22,546 nt of DNA from CAYMUN01 sp964640775 (GTDB lineage: Bacteria > Patescibacteriota > Saccharimonadia > Saccharimonadales > UBA4665): contig CAZXIT010000007.1 in assembly GCA_964640775.1 (NCBI GenBank), positions 1 to 22,546 of the forward strand, read 5' to 3'. This document shows, piece after piece, positions 7,917 through 16,213 of the stretch; the stretch's first letter is position 1; the number at the start of each line of letters is the position of its first letter. The notes beneath the pieces are model-generated. The model had not been told where the DNA came from and made no database searches. It was given only the letters and a program-made list of their open reading frames with translations. The position numbers and the translations under genes are program-made.

Positions 7917-7922
7917 AGTATA
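7917..7922 (-). promoter_or_regulatory. Candidate -10 element (TATACT) giving a leaderless tyrS mRNA
   Basis: TATACT (five of six consensus bases) is separated from the tyrS ATG by exactly seven bases. A weak -35 (TTTAGC) lies 16 bases upstream. The predicted transcription start is at or next to the A of ATG. Confidence 0.45.
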
Positions 7923-7968
7923 CCTAAAACCAACTAAAGCTAAACATAGGCTTTTTTATCAATACGTT

Positions 7969-7977
7969 TGGTATAAT
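7969..7977 (+). promoter_or_regulatory. Extended -10 promoter (TGGTATAAT) of the PBP gene
   Basis: A perfect TATAAT at 7972-7977 is preceded by the extended -10 TG-G. The -35 is not recognisable, as is common for extended -10 promoters. Transcription would start near 7984, leaving a leader of about 45 bases before the ATG at 8030. It is divergent from tyrS; the whole gap is 120 bp. Confidence 0.6.
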
Positions 7978-8006
7978 AGGCGAAGCTATAGAAAACGGGG
8001 AATTTG

Positions 8007-8033
8007 ATGAGGGAGACACTTGACCACCTATGA
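8007..8033 (+). other. Possible eight-codon leader ORF overlapping the PBP start codon
   Basis: An ATG at 8007, six bases after a GGGG tract, opens a frame encoding MRETLDHL. Its TGA stop (8031-8033) overlaps the PBP ATG (8030-8032) as ATGA. The PBP's own purine-rich tract (GAGGGAG) is about 14 bases from its ATG, rather far for a Shine-Dalgarno. Translational coupling from this mini-ORF is therefore conceivable but unproven. Confidence 0.2.
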
Positions 8034-11000
8034 ACACTAGCCCAGGCCGCAGCCGGCGACCCAAAAATACGGTGACCACCAGAAGTGGCAAGACTATCAA
8101 GATCAACCATTCCCTCGGTGATCGCGTCAAGGCTCGCAAAGCGGCCCGCACGGCCGACAAAGCCGCCTACTTGAGTACTCTGCCCAAGGAACGCCTCAAG
8201 CGCGCCCTGTACCGCTTGCATCCGGTGCGCGTCGCCAAATACTGGTTTAGCCGCGAAGGCGGCATTATGGCACTTAAGATCATCGGTATCTCCATCGTAG
8301 TCGGCTTCTTTATGACGATTGGCCTGTTTGCCTACTTCCGCAAAGATCTGCCCAAGATCAAAGACCTCTCCGGCGACAGTCTTGGCGGCACGACTACTTA
8401 TTATGACCGCACAGGCACCACCGTGCTCTTCAATGATTACAACTCCGTGAAACGTATTCCGGTACAGAGCAAAGAGATCTCGCCATTCGTCAAACAGGCG
8501 ACGGTAGCTATCGAGGATAAAGACTTCTATAAACACGGAGCCTTTGACGTCCGCGGCATCATGCGGGCCGCGGTGCGCGACGCTACCGGCAGCAGCGGCG
8601 CCGTCCAGGGCGGCTCGACCATCACCCAGCAGCTGGTTAAATTAAACGAAAACTGGACTGATAATCGCACTGTAACCCGCAAAGTCAAAGAGCTCATCCT
8701 GGCTGTCGAACTAGAGCGTGAGTACTCCAAAGACGACGTGCTGACCGGCTATCTCAATATCGCGCCGTATGGCGGCTCAGAATACGGGGTTGAAGCCGCC
8801 GCTCGGGACTACTTCCAGAGCAACGCCAAAGACCTGACCCTCGCCCAAGCCGTTATGCTGTCGGCCATCCCCCAGGCACCGACCTATTATTCGCCCTACG
8901 CCAGCAATAAGTTTAATCCGGCAGTCACGGGCGACTATTTCAATGAAGGCGCGCTGGTCGGCCGCATGAGCTACATACTCGACCAGATGGTCAAACAAGG
9001 CTATATCAAAAAAGCCCAGGCCGACGAAGCCAAAAAGGTCGACATCCTGGCCCAGATCCACCAGCAAGCCAACAAGTACCAAAACATCAAAGCCCCGTAC
9101 TTTGTCCAGGCCGCTCAGACACAGCTGAAGCAAGTCTTTGGTGCCACCACTGTCCAGCGCGGCGGCTGGAAGGTCATTACCACCCTGGATATGAACATGC
9201 AAAATAAGTCCGAGGAGCTCGTGGCTACCAACCTGCCGAAAGTCAGCCGCTACGGCGCCGATGAGGAAGCCATGGTCGCCGAAGACGTGCAGACCGGCCA
9301 GATTGTATCGCTCGTCGGAGGGACTGATTTCAATGATCCTGATCATGGACAAAATAATTTTGCGGCTAGTATCCTGCTGCCGCCCGGCTCGAGCTTTAAA
9401 CCCTACGACTATGCCTCCTTGATCAATAACAACAATAATGTTGGCGCCGGCTCAGTGCTGTACGACTCCAAAGGCGCTCTGCCCGGCTACTCCGGCACCT
9501 GTCCCTTCCCGCCAACCCTCAAAAAGCCCTGCCCGGCCGGTACCCTGCCGTTCCTATACGACTATGATTTCAAGTTCCCTGGGCCGCTGACATTGCGCTA
9601 CGCTCTCGGCGGTTCGCGCAACGTACCGGCCGTCAAGGCCATGATGTCGACCGTGCCCAACGACAAGAGCAAAGGCCATGTCGACTCGATCAACAAGACT
9701 ATCAGCACTGCATCGGCCATGATGGACAACCCCTACCTGCAATCCAAAAAGGCCAAGCCCTATAACTGCTATGGCGACGAAGCCCTGACTGAACCAACCC
9801 AGTGCTATCAGGCTTCAGCTATTGGCGACGGTGCGTTCCTGCACCTCGATGATCATGTCAACGGACTATCAACCCTTGGACGTCTGGGTTCGGCCATTCC
9901 GCGTACTTACTTGCTGAAAATCACCAATGCCGCTGGCAAGGACGTGGCTCTGCCCGTCCACAAACCCACGCAGGCCATCAAAGCCGACACCGCCTACATC
10001 GTCAACGACATGGCTTCCGATCCGAGAGCCAGCTACCTGCCCGGCAGCTGCACCGATACGACCTGCACGGCACTGGCCCGCGGCGGCTATAAATTCCAGC
10101 GCTTCAATGGCTGGCACTTCGCTGTCAAGACCGGCACCACCAACGACGGCTACGACGGCCTGATGACCAGCTGGTCGACCAAATATGCCGTGGTAAGCTG
10201 GGTTGGCCATCACACCCGCCACGTCACCCTGCGCAACAATATGGAAACCCTGACCGAACCAATGACCCGCGGCTTTATGGAATTTGCCCACACCGGGCTG
10301 ACACCGGTCAACTGGGTCCAGCCCAAAACCGTTAAAAGCGCGCCGGCCTTTGTGGTCCGCAACCATGTAGCGCTGTACTCCATCGAACCCAGCCCCACCA
10401 ATGACCTCTATCCCGGCTGGTACACCGGCGGCGGCAACACCACCAAGCCTACCTCGCAGACTCTCGACAAAGTCTCCGGCAAGGTCGCCACCAGCTGTAC
10501 GCCGCCCCTGGCCAAAGATACCGTCTATAATGCCAATGTCGCCTCTTGGAACATCGATATTTTCCAGGGCGGCCGCCAAAGTGTCGGCAGCGGCTCAACC
10601 GGCAGTACCAAAACCACCGCCGCCCCCAATGATGATGTCCATAATTGCAACGACAGCCCGCCGACAGTGACCCTGACAGCGCCGCCGAGCTGCGACACTA
10701 CCTGCACGATCACCGCCACCGTTACCCAAGGCACCCACCCGCTGACCGATAGTCAGTACGCCCAATACCCCGGCACCGTCACCTTTAAGCTTGGCGACCA
10801 GACCATCCACAGCGAAAACGTCAGCGACTCTCCCAGCACCGTGTCGTTCGCCTACAATCCCAGCTCCTCCGGCAGCAGTCCCCTGACCGTTACCGTCACC
10901 GATAGCGTCCTCTATCAGGGGAGCGATAGTACAACGCTAAATTTTTCCATACCGCCGCCAGTAGTAAGCATCAACGGCTTCACGGCAATAATAGCCGGCG

Positions 11001-11188
11001 CTAACGTTACCTATAATTGGAGCGGCGGCACGCCTAATTTCAATGTCTTTAGAACTGCCGACAACCTCCCGCTCTGCTCAAACATCTCCGCCGGAAACTG
11101 TTCGTCCCTAAAAGCCTTAGCTCCGCATAATACACCGGTCACCGTCAAAGATTCAGCTGGTCAGACAGCCCAGACAAACGTCCAATAA
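8030..11188 (+). CDS. Bifunctional class A penicillin-binding protein (GT51 transglycosylase / transpeptidase) with C-terminal extension
   Basis: This 1052-residue cell-wall synthase polymerises lipid II and cross-links peptidoglycan at the outer face of the membrane. A basic cytosolic N-terminus (1-75) precedes one membrane segment (about 80-102). The GT51 domain shows EDKDFYKHGAFD (162-173), GGSTITQQ (194-201), RKVKE (217-221) and YLNIAPYG (241-248). The transpeptidase domain has all three active-site motifs: SSFK (454-457), SRN (529-531) and KTG (700-702). After residue 870 or so there is a Thr/Pro/Ser-rich linker. Two regions then look like extracellular Ig/PKD-type beta sandwiches (about 876-975 and 977-1052), each with a close Cys pair (CDTTC; C1016 and C1024). 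Further Cys pairs in the transpeptidase region (491/501, 580/592, 674/679) suggest disulfides outside the cell. The protein is longer than the usual 650-850 residues because of the tail. Confidence 0.95.
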   Translation: MNTSPGRSRRPKNTVTTRSGKTIKINHSLGDRVKARKAARTADKAAYLSTLPKERLKRALYRLHPVRVAKYWFSREGGIMALKIIGISIVVGFFMTIGLFAYFRKDLPKIKDLSGDSLGGTTTYYDRTGTTVLFNDYNSVKRIPVQSKEISPFVKQATVAIEDKDFYKHGAFDVRGIMRAAVRDATGSSGAVQGGSTITQQLVKLNENWTDNRTVTRKVKELILAVELEREYSKDDVLTGYLNIAPYGGSEYGVEAAARDYFQSNAKDLTLAQAVMLSAIPQAPTYYSPYASNKFNPAVTGDYFNEGALVGRMSYILDQMVKQGYIKKAQADEAKKVDILAQIHQQANKYQNIKAPYFVQAAQTQLKQVFGATTVQRGGWKVITTLDMNMQNKSEELVATNLPKVSRYGADEEAMVAEDVQTGQIVSLVGGTDFNDPDHGQNNFAASILLPPGSSFKPYDYASLINNNNNVGAGSVLYDSKGALPGYSGTCPFPPTLKKPCPAGTLPFLYDYDFKFPGPLTLRYALGGSRNVPAVKAMMSTVPNDKSKGHVDSINKTISTASAMMDNPYLQSKKAKPYNCYGDEALTEPTQCYQASAIGDGAFLHLDDHVNGLSTLGRLGSAIPRTYLLKITNAAGKDVALPVHKPTQAIKADTAYIVNDMASDPRASYLPGSCTDTTCTALARGGYKFQRFNGWHFAVKTGTTNDGYDGLMTSWSTKYAVVSWVGHHTRHVTLRNNMETLTEPMTRGFMEFAHTGLTPVNWVQPKTVKSAPAFVVRNHVALYSIEPSPTNDLYPGWYTGGGNTTKPTSQTLDKVSGKVATSCTPPLAKDTVYNANVASWNIDIFQGGRQSVGSGSTGSTKTTAAPNDDVHNCNDSPPTVTLTAPPSCDTTCTITATVTQGTHPLTDSQYAQYPGTVTFKLGDQTIHSENVSDSPSTVSFAYNPSSSGSSPLTVTVTDSVLYQGSDSTTLNFSIPPPVVSINGFTAIIAGANVTYNWSGGTPNFNVFRTADNLPLCSNISAGNCSSLKALAPHNTPVTVKDSAGQTAQTNVQ

Positions 11189-11197
11189 ACATACGCT

Positions 11198-12547
11198 CTA
11201 ATCTTTTTCGAGAAATTGGTTGAGCGCGGAGCGGACGTCAGCGACGCCATTGAGACCAGTTAGTTTTTTGCCAGTTTTCTGCAGCGGGCCGATACCTCCG
11301 TCAAAGCCGAGTTTTTTGGCCTCAGACAGGCGTTTGTCGACACTGCCGACGTGGCGGACTTCACCGGACAGGCCGACTTCGCCAAACACGACGGCGTTTT
11401 TTTTGAGCTGCAGGCCTTTGGCTGCTGAGCCGATAGCCAGGCAGATTGCCAGATCAGCGGCCGGCTCAGTGATCTTGATACCGCCGACAATGTTGATATA
11501 GATGTCCTGCTCAGCCAGCTTGAGCTTGGTGCGGCGCTCCAGCATGGCCACCAGCAAGTTGAGACGATTAAGGTCAAAGCCGCTGGCTGCCCGCTTGGGA
11601 TAGCCGTAGCTGGTTTTATTAACCAGCGCCTGGACTTCGACGAGCAGCGGCCGGGTGCCCTCCAGGGTGGCCAGGACGATGGAACCGTCGCTTACTTGGC
11701 GTTCGGATAATAAGGCGGCTGAAGGGTTCAATACCGGCTTCAAGCCCTCCTCGACCATTTCAAAGATACCGGCCTCATTGGTCGAGCCAAAGCGGTTTTT
11801 GATGGCCCGCAGCAGTTTAAAACCGCCGTAGCGGTCGCCTTCCAGCTGCAGCACGACGTCCACGACGTGTTCCAGCACTTTCGGGCCGGCGATAGAGCCT
11901 TCTTTGGTGACATGGCCAACCAGGATAAGCGCCGTGTTGCTTTGTTTGGCAGCCAGAGTAAGCAGCTGGGTGGCGTTGGTAATCTGCGACACCGTACCGG
12001 CGGCTGAGGCGATGGCGCTGCAGCTGACAGTCTGGATGGAATCAACAATAACGAGCTTGTACCCGCCTGCGGCAATCGTAGCCGCGATGTCGTCGGCCGA
12101 AGTGCTGGTGGCCAGCTGCAGATCAGACCTCAGCGTACCCAGCCGCTCGGCCCGCAGGCCAATCTGATGGGCTGATTCTTCCCCGCTGACATACAAGACT
12201 GGCAAATTGGCAGCCACCAGATACGCAAGCTGCAGCAGCAGGGTGCTTTTGCCGATGCCTGGCTGGCCGGCAATCAGATTGACACTCCCAGCCACGATGC
12301 CGCCGCCAAAGACATCATCGACTTCGGCCATACCGCTCACCAGCCGGGGCTGGTCTTTGGCAACTGAAGTGGCAACAGATTGGGGGCTCAGTACCCTCCC
12401 GCTCTTGACAGCGGTGCTAATAGCACTGTCTGTCAACTGCTCCTGCAAAGTGTTCCACTCGCCGCATTGCGGGCACTTGCCGCTGTAGCTGCTGGCGATT
12501 GCCCCGCAGCTGCTGCAGACAAATCGGGTTGCTGGTTTTTTTGCCAA
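11198..12547 (-). CDS. radA: DNA repair protein RadA (Sms)
   Basis: RadA (449 residues) is a RecA-like ATPase that drives branch migration during recombination. It begins with a C4 zinc finger (C11, C14, C25, C28). Walker A is GQPGIGKST (94-102), and VDSIQTV (168-174) is the Walker B region. GHVTKEG and the diagnostic KNRFGS (250-255) follow. The C-terminal third is the Lon-protease-like domain (SGFDLNRLNLLVAML to the end). The start is TTG at 12547. It is supported by a consensus AGGAGG (12557-12552) four bases upstream and by the position of the zinc finger. The gene is convergent with the PBP gene, nine bases apart, with no recognisable terminator between them. Confidence 0.96.
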   Translation of the reverse strand: MAKKPATRFVCSSCGAIASSYSGKCPQCGEWNTLQEQLTDSAISTAVKSGRVLSPQSVATSVAKDQPRLVSGMAEVDDVFGGGIVAGSVNLIAGQPGIGKSTLLLQLAYLVAANLPVLYVSGEESAHQIGLRAERLGTLRSDLQLATSTSADDIAATIAAGGYKLVIVDSIQTVSCSAIASAAGTVSQITNATQLLTLAAKQSNTALILVGHVTKEGSIAGPKVLEHVVDVVLQLEGDRYGGFKLLRAIKNRFGSTNEAGIFEMVEEGLKPVLNPSAALLSERQVSDGSIVLATLEGTRPLLVEVQALVNKTSYGYPKRAASGFDLNRLNLLVAMLERRTKLKLAEQDIYINIVGGIKITEPAADLAICLAIGSAAKGLQLKKNAVVFGEVGLSGEVRHVGSVDKRLSEAKKLGFDGGIGPLQKTGKKLTGLNGVADVRSALNQFLEKD

Positions 12548-12551
12548 AATC

Positions 12552-12557
12552 CCTCCT
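12552..12557 (-). promoter_or_regulatory. Consensus Shine-Dalgarno (AGGAGG) fixing the TTG start of radA
   Basis: A perfect AGGAGG lies four bases before the TTG at 12547. It is the strongest ribosome-binding site in the window and supports the non-ATG start. Confidence 0.75.
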
Positions 12558-12560
12558 AAA

Positions 12561-12577
12561 GTACACTTTTAGTGTAC
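12561..12577. promoter_or_regulatory. Inverted repeat (GTACACT-N3-AGTGTAC) between the radA promoter and ribosome-binding site
   Basis: A perfect 7-bp inverted repeat with a 3-bp centre lies just upstream of the radA Shine-Dalgarno. Its promoter-proximal arm contains TACACT, which is preceded by TGG (12579-12571, minus strand) as in an extended -10. The dyad therefore overlaps the likely start of radA transcription and could be a repressor site. It does not match the CIRCE sequence or the Gram-positive LexA box. Confidence 0.4.
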
Positions 12578-12602
12578 CATTCACGGATTAACTGCGCCTT
12601 AA

Positions 12603-13634
12603 CTATGGCTGAATCGGCGCAGCATCGCTGGATAGCTCCTTGGTCAAGGAGGCCTGCTCGACCGCGATTGCATTGCGCGTGGCCACCAGCTGGTTGTACT
12701 GGGTGATCAAGCTTTTGATGGTTTCGACCTGCTGGTTGTAGCTGTCGACCAGACTGTTGTATGCTGGCACACCGGCGTTGTAGGCGGCGATATTGCCGCT
12801 AGTCCGCAGACTAACCAGGCTGCTCTGCTGGGCTTCGATGGCGCTGTGTTTGGTTTTGAGATCGGCTTCCGTGACAGCGATTTGGTCTTTGAGACTAGCT
12901 AGCTGGGTATCATAGCCGGCGATTGCCGCTTTGCGCGAGGTGAAGGCCGCCTGGTATTGGGCCGCGAAACCGGCAACCTTGGAGCGATCGGTAAAGTACT
13001 GCTTGTAATACTGCTCCAGGCCGGCTGGCAGCGTCGCCACTTCAGTACCAAATATAGAGTGCATTTCGTTAACCACGTCGCGGGGTTCAGATTTTTTGTA
13101 GGCATCAAGAGTGTCAAGAATCCGCTGGTCATGCAGCTGGTTTTTGTAATAGTCGGCAAGCATGGCGTCTACCCGATTGCGCTCTTTGGTGCTCAGCCGA
13201 TCATAGGCGCCATGCAGCATCTCATGCGCGGCGGTCACTTGGACAATGCCATCCAGGCGCGAGTCACTGACTGCCAGCAGAAAAATGCCGGCCTGGTTGC
13301 CGATATAGCATCCCAAGACGATGGTCTGCTCGCCGCCATTATTAGGGCACTTGGTGTGAAAAGTGGCTTTGTCGTTAATCAGCGGATTATTGACATAAAA
13401 TATCTTGCGGCCGTAATCCGTCATGGTATCCTGGTCGGCCAAGCGGCTGATCGACTGCGGCGCTTGGTAATTGCGCAGGCGCCACCAATCAATAATATCC
13501 TGACGGTGCACTGAGGCCAGCCACATTGCTGCGAGCCAGGCCAGCAGCAGCACGACAGCTGCGATGTGGCGCATGCGACCGGATTGATTTGCGGAGATTG
13601 AGGGGTATTTACTCATTGGCGATGACATAATCAA
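12603..13634 (-). CDS. Membrane-anchored putative zinc metalloprotease (HExxH) with coiled-coil C-terminus
   Basis: This 343-residue protein has one N-terminal membrane segment (about residues 23-42) and an exported body. AAHEMLHGAYDRLS carries a zincin motif, HEMLH (H137, E138, H141). About fifty residues later, VVNEMHSIFGTEVATLP offers E190 or E198 as a third, gluzincin-like ligand. C96 and C109 may form a disulfide. Residues from about 225 to 330 are Gln/Ala/Ser/Leu-rich and probably coiled coil. I do not recognise a named family. The reading begins inside the end of clpC (26-base overlap). TTG 13634 has an AAAGGG tract five bases upstream. ATG 13628 and ATG 13616 are alternatives. Coupling to clpC suggests a role in protein quality control at the cell surface, which is inference. 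Confidence 0.72.
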   Translation of the reverse strand: MIMSSPMSKYPSISANQSGRMRHIAAVVLLLAWLAAMWLASVHRQDIIDWWRLRNYQAPQSISRLADQDTMTDYGRKIFYVNNPLINDKATFHTKCPNNGGEQTIVLGCYIGNQAGIFLLAVSDSRLDGIVQVTAAHEMLHGAYDRLSTKERNRVDAMLADYYKNQLHDQRILDTLDAYKKSEPRDVVNEMHSIFGTEVATLPAGLEQYYKQYFTDRSKVAGFAAQYQAAFTSRKAAIAGYDTQLASLKDQIAVTEADLKTKHSAIEAQQSSLVSLRTSGNIAAYNAGVPAYNSLVDSYNQQVETIKSLITQYNQLVATRNAIAVEQASLTKELSSDAAPIQP

Positions 13635-16092
13635 GCGCGCCCTTTTTGGCAGCTACCTGAATAATATCACCTTTTTCGTACTTTTCATCGAGAATATCGA
13701 GAGCCAGGTGGTCTTCGATAGTATCCTGGATCAGACGCCTGAGCGGACGGACGCCATTATGGGCGTCGTAGCCATGCTCCAAGAGGTACTGCTTGGCGCC
13801 GGTATTGAGTTCCAGGCCAACACCCTTGCGCTGCAGGCGCTCTTTGAGCTCATTGATCTGCAAGTCGATGATCTTGAAGATATCCTTTTGGGTCAGGGCG
13901 CGGAATACAATGGTTTTGTCGATGCGATTGAGCAGTTCCGGCCGCAGCAGCTTCTTGAGCTCATCCTGGACCCGGCTGGTGTTGGTCTCATGAAGCTGAT
14001 CCAAATCCTTGAGCTCGCTGGACTTGGTGGCGTGGAAGCCAAGGTTGGCTTCTTTTTGCAGTTTGTCGGCGCCGACGTTGCTGGTCATGATGACAATAGT
14101 GTTGGTGAAATCGATCCGCCGGCCTTTAGCATCGGTCAGGTAGCCGTCTTCCAGCATCTGCAGCAGCATGTTGAAGACATCGGGATGGGCCTTTTCAATC
14201 TCGTCAAACAGCACTAGGCTGTAGGGCTGGCGGCGGATTTTATCGGTTAGCTGGCCGCCCTCATCGTAGCCGACATAGCCAGCCGGGGCGCCGACCAGCC
14301 GTGAGACATTGTGGTGCTCGCCGAATTCCGACATGTCGATTTTGACCAGGGCGTTTTCGCTGCCAAAGAACTCGCGGGCCAGTACCCGAGCCAGTTCGGT
14401 CTTGCCAACACCGGTGGGTCCGAGGAAGATAAACGAGCCGATTGGCCGCTTGTCGCTGCTGATACCACTGCGGTTGCGGCGGATGGCTTTGGCCACGGCC
14501 TCGACCGCCTCGGACTGGCCAATAATATATTTGCCAAGGGTTTTCTCGAGAGTCAGCAGATATTTAGCTTCTGAGCGAATGACTTTTTTAACCGGTACGC
14601 CGGTCATGCGCGCCACCACGTCAGCCAGGTCTTCACTGGTGACCACCAGCCGTTTGCTTTGCTTGTTGGTAGCGTGCAGTTTGGTTAATTCCTTGTTGAT
14701 CTGGGAAGCTCGGGTTTTACTGCGGGCGGCCCGCTCGTAGTCTTCGGCGTCGACGGCTTCCTCGATCTGGGTATTGACCAGCTTTAGCTCTTTTTGGAGG
14801 GCACGCACTTCGGGACTGGTCTTGCCGCGGTCGATGCGCAGGTGGGCAGCGGTCTCGTCAATCAGGTCGATGGCCTTGTCGGGCATGAACCGGTCAGCAA
14901 TGTAGCGTTTGGCCAGGGTGACGGCGTCCTCCAGCACCTCGTCGCTCATGGTCACGCCGTGGAAGTTTTCGTAATGCTTGCGCAAACCCTTGAGTATGGC
15001 CAGCGTCTCGCTGGGTGTGGTTTCCGGTACCTGGATCGGCTGGAAGCGGCGCTCCAGGGCGGCGTCCTTTTCGATATGCTTGGTGTATTCGACGGTGGTG
15101 GTGGCACCGATCAGCTGGATTTTGCCGCGGGCCAGTGCGGGCTTCAGGATATTGCCGGCGTCCATAGCGCCTTCGGCCGCGCCGGCCCCGACGATCAGGT
15201 GCAGCTCATCGATAAAGACGATGGTTTTTTTGTCTTTTTCGAGCTCGGCCATGACTTTTTTGAGCCGCTCCTCGAACTCGCCGCGGTATTTAGTCCCGGC
15301 GATCATTCCGGCCAAATCAAGGGTAATAATCCGCTTGTCGAGCAGGCTGTCCGGGACATCTTCGGAAATAATCCGCTGGGCGAGGCCCTCGACGATGGCG
15401 GTCTTGCCGACACCCGGCTCGCCAATCAGCACTGGGTTATTTTTGGTACGGCGATTGAGGATCGTCACCACTCGGCGAATCTGATTGTCGCGGCCGACGA
15501 CCGGGTCGAGCTTGCCCTGGCGGGCCAGCAGTGTCATATCAGTACCAAAAAAGTCCAGCGCTGTCTTTTTGCCGGCCTTTTTGCCGCGCTTGCGGCCGCC
15601 CTCGCCGGTCTCCTGGTCTTCTTCGTACTGCTGCCGGGTCAAAAATTGTTCGATCTCAGTGGTCAGCCCGTCGACATTGACGTTCATATCGCGCAGCAAG
15701 ATAGTTGCCCGGGCATTCTTTTGCGTCAGGATACTGTAGAGAATGTGCTCGGTGCCGCAGAATTCCTGGCTATAGTCCTGAGCCACGTCATAGGCCATTT
15801 TGAGCGTCAGCTTGGCAGTCTCGCTGAGACCTTTGGCCCCGACATTGACTACTAGCGTTTTGGGTGTCAGGTTTAGAGCCAGCCGGGCACGGTCCAGCGT
15901 CACGCCGGTACCTTCAAGAATCTTGGATCCAATACTGCCGTCCTGGGCTAAAATTCCTAATAACAAATGCTCAGTGCCAACGTAGGCACTGCCAAAACTG
16001 CGCGCGATAGCATCAGCGTGCTTTAAACTCTGCAGGGCGTTATTAGTCAGATGATTTAAAAATTCTTGGAAATCTGGTGAATTGGGCATCAT
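13609..16092 (-). CDS. clpC: ATP-dependent Clp protease ATP-binding subunit ClpC
   Basis: ClpC (827 residues) is a Hsp100 unfoldase that feeds substrates to ClpP. The N-terminal domain has two ClpN repeats (about 10-75 and 85-150). The first AAA+ module has Walker A GEPGVGKT (224-231) and Walker B IVFIDEL (291-297). The middle region has a UVR-like segment, EEAVDAEDYERAARSKT (444-460), which marks ClpC rather than ClpB. The second module has Walker A GPTGVGKT (558-565) and LFDEIEKAHP. The C-terminus ends in a D2 small domain. A linker at 157-177 is Lys/Gly/Glu-rich. The start MMPNSPDFQEFLNHLT is 13 bases from an AAGGAG, which is a long spacing. ATG 16089 is an equally possible start. A CIRCE operator lies upstream. 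clpP is not in this window. Confidence 0.96.
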   Translation of the reverse strand: MMPNSPDFQEFLNHLTNNALQSLKHADAIARSFGSAYVGTEHLLLGILAQDGSIGSKILEGTGVTLDRARLALNLTPKTLVVNVGAKGLSETAKLTLKMAYDVAQDYSQEFCGTEHILYSILTQKNARATILLRDMNVNVDGLTTEIEQFLTRQQYEEDQETGEGGRKRGKKAGKKTALDFFGTDMTLLARQGKLDPVVGRDNQIRRVVTILNRRTKNNPVLIGEPGVGKTAIVEGLAQRIISEDVPDSLLDKRIITLDLAGMIAGTKYRGEFEERLKKVMAELEKDKKTIVFIDELHLIVGAGAAEGAMDAGNILKPALARGKIQLIGATTTVEYTKHIEKDAALERRFQPIQVPETTPSETLAILKGLRKHYENFHGVTMSDEVLEDAVTLAKRYIADRFMPDKAIDLIDETAAHLRIDRGKTSPEVRALQKELKLVNTQIEEAVDAEDYERAARSKTRASQINKELTKLHATNKQSKRLVVTSEDLADVVARMTGVPVKKVIRSEAKYLLTLEKTLGKYIIGQSEAVEAVAKAIRRNRSGISSDKRPIGSFIFLGPTGVGKTELARVLAREFFGSENALVKIDMSEFGEHHNVSRLVGAPAGYVGYDEGGQLTDKIRRQPYSLVLFDEIEKAHPDVFNMLLQMLEDGYLTDAKGRRIDFTNTIVIMTSNVGADKLQKEANLGFHATKSSELKDLDQLHETNTSRVQDELKKLLRPELLNRIDKTIVFRALTQKDIFKIIDLQINELKERLQRKGVGLELNTGAKQYLLEHGYDAHNGVRPLRRLIQDTIEDHLALDILDEKYEKGDIIQVAAKKGALDYVIANE

Positions 16093-16162
16093 AGCTTTGC
16101 TGTGGCTCCTTTTTGCGGCGCGAGGTTCGTCTTACTAATTATGCGACGTTTTGCCTACATCC

Positions 16163-16190
16163 ATAATACCACTTGGCACTCTCACGTCAA
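16163..16190 (-). promoter_or_regulatory. clpC promoter (TTGACG-N16-TATTAT, with TGG before the -10)
   Basis: On the minus strand, TTGACG (16190-16185) lies 16 bases before TATTAT (16168-16163), and TGG directly precedes the -10. The predicted start near 16156 gives a leader of about 64 bases. The -35 lies in the centre of the CIRCE dyad, so repressor binding would block polymerase directly. Confidence 0.75.
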
Positions 16191-16199
16191 GAGTGCTAA
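16173..16199. promoter_or_regulatory. CIRCE element (HrcA operator) upstream of clpC
   Basis: On the minus strand the 27-bp site reads TTAGCACTC, nine bases, GAGTGCCAA. The consensus is TTAGCACTC-N9-GAGTGCTAA, so 17 of 18 arm bases match and the spacer is exact. HrcA is known to repress groE and dnaK operons through this element. Here it controls clpC, which in Firmicutes is usually under CtsR. hrcA is not in the window. Confidence 0.9.
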
Positions 16200-16213
16200 T
16201 TTACTGATCCCGG

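Noticed and set aside
9869..10579. 236-residue minus-strand frame opposite the PBP transpeptidase domain
   Set aside because: It is a shadow of the PBP gene, Gly/Ala/Val-rich from reversed high-GC codons, with no motif.
14794..15855. 353-residue plus-strand frame inside clpC
   Set aside because: It is an antisense shadow of a highly conserved ClpC coding region. Its composition is that of reversed codons, and no domain is recognisable.
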